Shown piece by piece: positions 24,750 to 28,276 of a DNA stretch of 28,276 bases; position 1 is the stretch's first letter, and every line of letters begins with the position of its first letter. The DNA comes from Bacteroidales bacterium UBA1182 (lineage in GTDB: Bacteria; Bacteroidota; Bacteroidia; Bacteroidales; Bacteroidaceae), in the NCBI GenBank assembly GCA_002310015.1, contig DBYQ01000059.1, positions 1-28,276 on the forward strand, written 5' to 3'. The position numbers and the translations under genes are program-made. The notes beneath the pieces are model-generated. The model did no database searches and was not told the DNA's origin. It saw only the letters and a program-made list of their open reading frames with translations.

Positions 24750-26494
24750 AGTATCTTGGAGTAAGCCGTGCGGAATTGTATTCACCGGGGCGAGTATCGG
24801 GTGATGCAGCCGTGTTCCGCGCAGTTGCGGCGGAGTTGGAGCGTCATGGGCATGAGGTAAACTGTATGACTGAGCAGGAGCTGGTCAGTAACGGCATACC
24901 GGCGGATGTGAACGGCATATTCCAGATGGCACGCAGCAAGGAGGCATTAGATGTGCTAAGATGGGCAGATGTTCCTGTTACCAATACCGTTCAGGCTGTT
25001 GTCAACTGTGGCCGTGCGGCTCAGACGGAACTGTTGCGGGGAACAGGATTGATTCCTGAGAGTATCATTTGTTCAACAGCGGGAGTGCCGGATGGCTGGA
25101 AAAGATATCCCTGCTGGATTAAACGGGCCAACAGCCATGCCGTGGAGCAGGATGACGTCCGATATGTAGAGAATGCCGCCCAGTGTGCTGCTGCTATGTG
25201 CGGGCTTGCCGGACGTGGATTGGGCGAGTGTGTGCTGCAGGCACATGTCAAGGGATGGCTGGTCAAGTTCTATGGCGTAAGAGGCATGGGGCTGACAGAT
25301 TGCTATGCCGCGTCTCCTTCAAACGGAAAGTTTGGTCTGGAACATTATAATGACCAGCCAGACTGTGCCAGTGTAGATATTCAGGCTTTGACCGCTGTGG
25401 CTGAGCGTATATCGGAAATATTGGGAGCAGATATTTATGGCGGCGATGCCGTGGTAGGGGCAGACGGAGCAATTACTGTTGTTGATTTCAATGACTGGCC
25501 AAGTTTCCGTTCATGTACCGTAGGGGCAGCGCAGAAGATAGCCACGTTGATAATGAAAAAACAGATGACAGATAGTAAGCGTAAAAGTGCGGTTGAGGCT
25601 ACATATAAGTCAAAGGATACTGAGGAGTGGCTTGATATCTGGTTCACAAGACCGGTAGGATATCTCTTTGCCAAAGCTTTTGGCGCTCTTGGCGTGCATC
25701 CAAACGTTGTAACCATAATATCAATCATACTTGGCGTATTTGCCGGTTACTGCTGGTGGCACCCCACAATGGGCTGGACAATACTTGGTATAGCCATGCT
25801 AATGCTTGCCAATTTTCTGGACAGTGCCGATGGCCAGCTGGCCCGAATGACAGGCAAGAAAACCCTCTGGGGTCGCCTTCTTGACGGCTTGGCCGGTGAT
25901 GCGTGGTTCTTTTCAATATCTTTCTTTCTCTCATTAAGGCTTTATGATGAACCTATACCTTTTGCTGACGGAAGGACTTGGGGCATATGGATATTCGTGC
26001 TGTTTTTTGGTTCAGGCTTTATATTCCATGCCCGTCAGGCAGGTCTGGCTGACTATTACCGTAACATATACCTGCTTTTCCATGGTGACCACTCTGAACT
26101 GAATGACAGCCGTGAACTGGCAGAGCAGCAGGCATCTACGCCTTGGCGCAAACGCTGGTTCTGGAAAATCTGGCTCTTTTTCTATCAGAATTATACTGCC
26201 GGGCAGGAGGGCATGACGCCGTTCTTCCAGCAGTTCCGTGCCGCCGTCAATGACAAGTACGGCAGTACAATACCTGTTGAGCTGGGCCAGGAGTTCTGCC
26301 GCCGCACCTATCATCTGCTCAAATGGACAAACATACTTACGTTCAATACCCGCGCCATTGCGCTATACATATTCTTGCTGATAGGAGAACCGTGGCTCTA
26401 TCCCATATTTGAAATCACGGTGATGAATATCATATTCCTGTGCATGAGGGTATCGCATGAAAAGGTATGTTATGATATGATGAATGAGATATGA
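24746..26494 (+). CDS. ATP-grasp plus CDP-alcohol phosphotransferase fusion
   Basis: This 582-residue protein has a soluble N-terminal half and a membrane C-terminal half. Residues 1 to about 275 look like an ATP-grasp fold: CWIKRAN with Lys126 as probable ATP contact, CVLQAHVKGWLVKFY, and GGDAVVGADGAITVVDFNDWPSF with metal ligands D247/N249, similar to RimK-type ligases and inositol-phosphate kinases. After a linker, residues about 310-582 are a CDP-alcohol phosphotransferase with several membrane segments and the signature D359, D362-G363, A366-R367, G376, D380. The fourth Asp falls at 385, one residue later than usual. It would transfer a phospho-alcohol from a CDP-activated donor to a lipid or other alcohol. 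Domain boundaries are by eye. Confidence 0.78.
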   Translation: MKYLGVSRAELYSPGRVSGDAAVFRAVAAELERHGHEVNCMTEQELVSNGIPADVNGIFQMARSKEALDVLRWADVPVTNTVQAVVNCGRAAQTELLRGTGLIPESIICSTAGVPDGWKRYPCWIKRANSHAVEQDDVRYVENAAQCAAAMCGLAGRGLGECVLQAHVKGWLVKFYGVRGMGLTDCYAASPSNGKFGLEHYNDQPDCASVDIQALTAVAERISEILGADIYGGDAVVGADGAITVVDFNDWPSFRSCTVGAAQKIATLIMKKQMTDSKRKSAVEATYKSKDTEEWLDIWFTRPVGYLFAKAFGALGVHPNVVTIISIILGVFAGYCWWHPTMGWTILGIAMLMLANFLDSADGQLARMTGKKTLWGRLLDGLAGDAWFFSISFFLSLRLYDEPIPFADGRTWGIWIFVLFFGSGFIFHARQAGLADYYRNIYLLFHGDHSELNDSRELAEQQASTPWRKRWFWKIWLFFYQNYTAGQEGMTPFFQQFRAAVNDKYGSTIPVELGQEFCRRTYHLLKWTNILTFNTRAIALYIFLLIGEPWLYPIFEITVMNIIFLCMRVSHEKVCYDMMNEI

Positions 26495-27501
26495 ACAAAC
26501 GCTGGCGTAACATATTCTTCCTGTGCGGAGTAGCTGCCGTGGTGCTGATGCTCCTCTCTTTTGATGCGGATTGGATACGCGTCAGGGAGGTGCTGGCGCA
26601 GGCGGGAATATGGTTTCCGGTCATTGTCCTGCTCTGGGGTATTATATACCTTATCAATGCGTGCTCATTTGGCCTTATCATCAATGACGGAACGGGTAGG
26701 AGAGTACCGTTCGGCAAAGTATTTCAGCTCACCGTATCGGGCTATGCGCTGAACTATGTCACTCCGCTTGGACTAATGGGTGGTGAGCCTTACCGCATTC
26801 TGGAACTGTCAAACTATGTGGGCGGCAGGAAAGCCACATCATCGGTTATCCTGTACTCCATGATGCATATCTGCTCACATTTCTGCTTCTGGCTGTCAGC
26901 GGTGGCGCTCTATGTAGTGCTGCATTTTACGGTTGGTGGCGCTTATGGACTTGATGTGTGGATGAGCATAATGCTGGGCATTATGACTGTTGTCTTTATC
27001 GCAGTTCTCTGGCTGTTCTCATTGGGCTATCGCAAGGGTTTTGTGCTCAAGGTATTCGGATTGCTGAGCCGTATTCCGTTGGTCAGGAAGTGGGCTGCCG
27101 GTTATCTGGAGAGGCATCGTACTGACCTTGAGGAGGTAGATAGCCAGATTGCGTTTTTGCACGGTGAGCGCTGTACTCCATTCTGGTGGTCGTTGCTGCT
27201 TGAGTATGCGGCCCGCGTGGTATCGTGCCTGGAGTACTGGCTGCTGATAGGTATGTTCGTACCGGGATTTACCTTTTGGGACAGCATACTTGTCATGGCG
27301 TTCTCATCACTCTTCAGTAACCTGATATTCTTTTCACCTATGCAGATGGGTGGCTATGAGGGCGGCATGGCTCTGGCTGCAGGCGGAGTACAGGTACCCG
27401 GCGCATACGGCCTTTACACCGCCCTTGTGGCCCGCATACGCCAATTGGTATGGACAGTGATTGGTATCATAATAATGAAAACCGGACGTAAGCATGATTA
27501 A
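26491..27501 (+). CDS. Flippase-like integral membrane protein (UPF0104 / LPG synthase TM type)
   Basis: This 336-residue protein has about eight hydrophobic segments and resembles the UPF0104 family, related to the flippase part of lysyl-phosphatidylglycerol synthases (MprF). Telling segments are YALNYVTPLGLMGGEPYRI near residues 86-104 and SPMQMGGYEGGMALAAGG in the C-terminal part, both with conserved small and Glu residues. The family is often associated with moving lipid-linked molecules across the inner membrane. It overlaps the CDP-alcohol phosphotransferase gene by 4 nt and the HAD gene by 8 nt, suggesting it flips the lipid made by this operon. Confidence 0.8.
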   Translation: MNKRWRNIFFLCGVAAVVLMLLSFDADWIRVREVLAQAGIWFPVIVLLWGIIYLINACSFGLIINDGTGRRVPFGKVFQLTVSGYALNYVTPLGLMGGEPYRILELSNYVGGRKATSSVILYSMMHICSHFCFWLSAVALYVVLHFTVGGAYGLDVWMSIMLGIMTVVFIAVLWLFSLGYRKGFVLKVFGLLSRIPLVRKWAAGYLERHRTDLEEVDSQIAFLHGERCTPFWWSLLLEYAARVVSCLEYWLLIGMFVPGFTFWDSILVMAFSSLFSNLIFFSPMQMGGYEGGMALAAGGVQVPGAYGLYTALVARIRQLVWTVIGIIIMKTGRKHD

Positions 27502-28189
27502 GGGCATACTCATAGACTTTGGCGGAACCATTGATTCCGACGGCGTTCACTGGTTTGATGCTTTCAGTGAGGCATACGCCCTTGTGGCCGATATCCCTGA
27601 GCCCTTGCTGCGTGAAGCATACGTCCATACGGAGCGCACTTTAGGCACCAATCCCATCATCGCCCCTGATTACTCATTCTGTAAGACGCTTCAGACCAAG
27701 ATTGCATTACAGACAGAGTATATGCAATCAAAGGGTCTTGTCTTTACTAAGCAGGATACCGTTCTGGATTACTGCTACAACAAGGTGGTAAAGCATATTT
27801 CCACCGTCTCCAAGCCTGTGTTGGAAAAACTGAGCAGAAAGTATCCTATGGTATTGGTGACCAATTTTTACGGCAATATGCACACGGTCCTTGATGAGTT
27901 CGGCTTGAACCATCTGTTCAAGGATGTAATTGAATCGGCCGTAGTAGGAATCCGCAAACCTGATCCTGAAATATTCCGCCTTGGCGTCCGCGCCCTGGGC
28001 CTGGAACCGCAAGAAACCATTATGATAGGCGACAGCCTTGAAAAAGACATCCTTCCCGCCCAATCCATCGGCTGCCACACAGTATGGTTGCATAATAATG
28101 AATTGTTGAGCGTGAACAATATACCTGACCAAACAATAACCTCTCTTAAAGAACTTAAGGTCTTACCCCCTGACCTTAGGGAGCGGTAA
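27494..28189 (+). CDS. HAD-superfamily protein with altered motif I
   Basis: This 231-residue protein has the HAD layout: motif I IDFGGTID (nucleophile Asp8), motif II LVTNFYG, motif III Lys in GIRKPDPEIF, and motif IV MIGDSLEKD. In motif I the second Asp of DxD is Gly10, so the usual general acid/base of HAD phosphatases is absent. The cap region (about 15-100) is helical. By position it could act on an intermediate of the operon. The last eight codons (LPPDLRER and stop) are made of repeat sequence continuing past the gene, so the C-terminus appears to have been rewritten by a repeat insertion. Confidence 0.8.
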   Translation: MIKGILIDFGGTIDSDGVHWFDAFSEAYALVADIPEPLLREAYVHTERTLGTNPIIAPDYSFCKTLQTKIALQTEYMQSKGLVFTKQDTVLDYCYNKVVKHISTVSKPVLEKLSRKYPMVLVTNFYGNMHTVLDEFGLNHLFKDVIESAVVGIRKPDPEIFRLGVRALGLEPQETIMIGDSLEKDILPAQSIGCHTVWLHNNELLSVNNIPDQTITSLKELKVLPPDLRER

Positions 28190-28276
28190 CCCCCTGACCT
28201 TAGGGAACCGTAACGCATGTAGAGCCATTTTTCTCCCTAAGGTGCGCCGGAAATACGCTAGCACCTGCGTTACCCC
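28165..28276. repeat. Palindromic repeat cluster at right edge
   Basis: An 18-bp unit ACCCCCTGACCTTAGGGA occurs at 28165-28182 and 28189-28206 (24-bp period). Its second half, ACCTTAGGGA (28197-28206), is a perfect inverted match to TCCCTAAGGT (28234-28243). GTAACGCA (28210-28217) pairs with TGCGTTAC (28266-28273) outside that. The nested arms suggest a REP-like or miniature element that continues beyond the window. The first copy is coding for the HAD protein C-terminus. Confidence 0.75.

Noticed and set aside
28165..28214. Possible start of a CRISPR array
   Set aside because: The two units are only 24 bp apart, leaving a 6-bp spacer, and are part of palindromic structure; no cas genes are present.

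Overview
The window looks like a chromosomal segment from the order Bacteroidales (Bacteroides/Phocaeicola/Prevotella-like). The evidence is intrinsic: several promoters fit the Bacteroidetes sigma-ABfr pattern (TAnnTTTG at -7, sometimes TTTG about 19 bp upstream), Shine-Dalgarno sequences are largely absent, and the families are typical of the group (large secreted MG2-type proteins, DUF1846, DUF4837 lipoprotein, rlmN-DUF4837-pdxA order, TonB receptors). Coding density is very high: no gap exceeds 300 bases and most neighbours overlap by 1-17 nt. I see no rRNA, tRNA, insertion sequence, phage or CRISPR array.

Layout. 107-5326 (minus): two tandem paralogous secreted proteins of about 870 aa. 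5399-5533: a duplicated promoter-like repeat. 5543-7644 (plus): a DUF1846 protein overlapping an Sfp-type phosphopantetheinyl transferase. 7632-10378 (minus): lipid-anchored flavodoxin, AmpG-like permease and BadF/MurK-like amino-sugar kinase. 10457-10536: a long palindromic pair supplying the stop codon of the next gene. 10534-14078 (minus): AraC regulator, TonB-dependent receptor and small lipoprotein. 14097-16967 (minus): AlkD-like protein, MurU-like nucleotidyltransferase and a fusion of an AmgK-like sugar kinase with the C-terminal sensor domain of RapZ. 17006-17136: a multibranched inverted-repeat element. 17146-20639 (minus): a GalT/HIT-like plus SpoIID fusion and a glycosyltransferase. 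20705-28189 (plus): rlmN, DUF4837 lipoprotein, pdxA, nucleotidyltransferase, ATP-grasp/CDP-alcohol phosphotransferase fusion, flippase-like membrane protein and HAD protein. 28165-28276: a second palindromic repeat cluster running off the right edge.

Two themes stand out. First, the minus-strand half carries several candidate peptidoglycan-salvage functions: AmpG-like uptake, a MurK-like kinase, an AmgK/MurU-type bypass to UDP-MurNAc whose kinase carries the RapZ amino-sugar-phosphate sensor domain, and a SpoIID glycan-cleaving domain lacking a visible export signal. Second, the right-hand operon holds what reads as a Kennedy-type phospholipid head-group pathway: ATP-grasp (candidate kinase of a polyol), nucleotidyltransferase (candidate CDP activation), CDP-alcohol phosphotransferase, a candidate flippase and a HAD protein with an altered active site. 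The head group is unknown; this cluster is my best candidate for an undescribed system. All functions are inferred from sequence motifs read by eye, without database searches.
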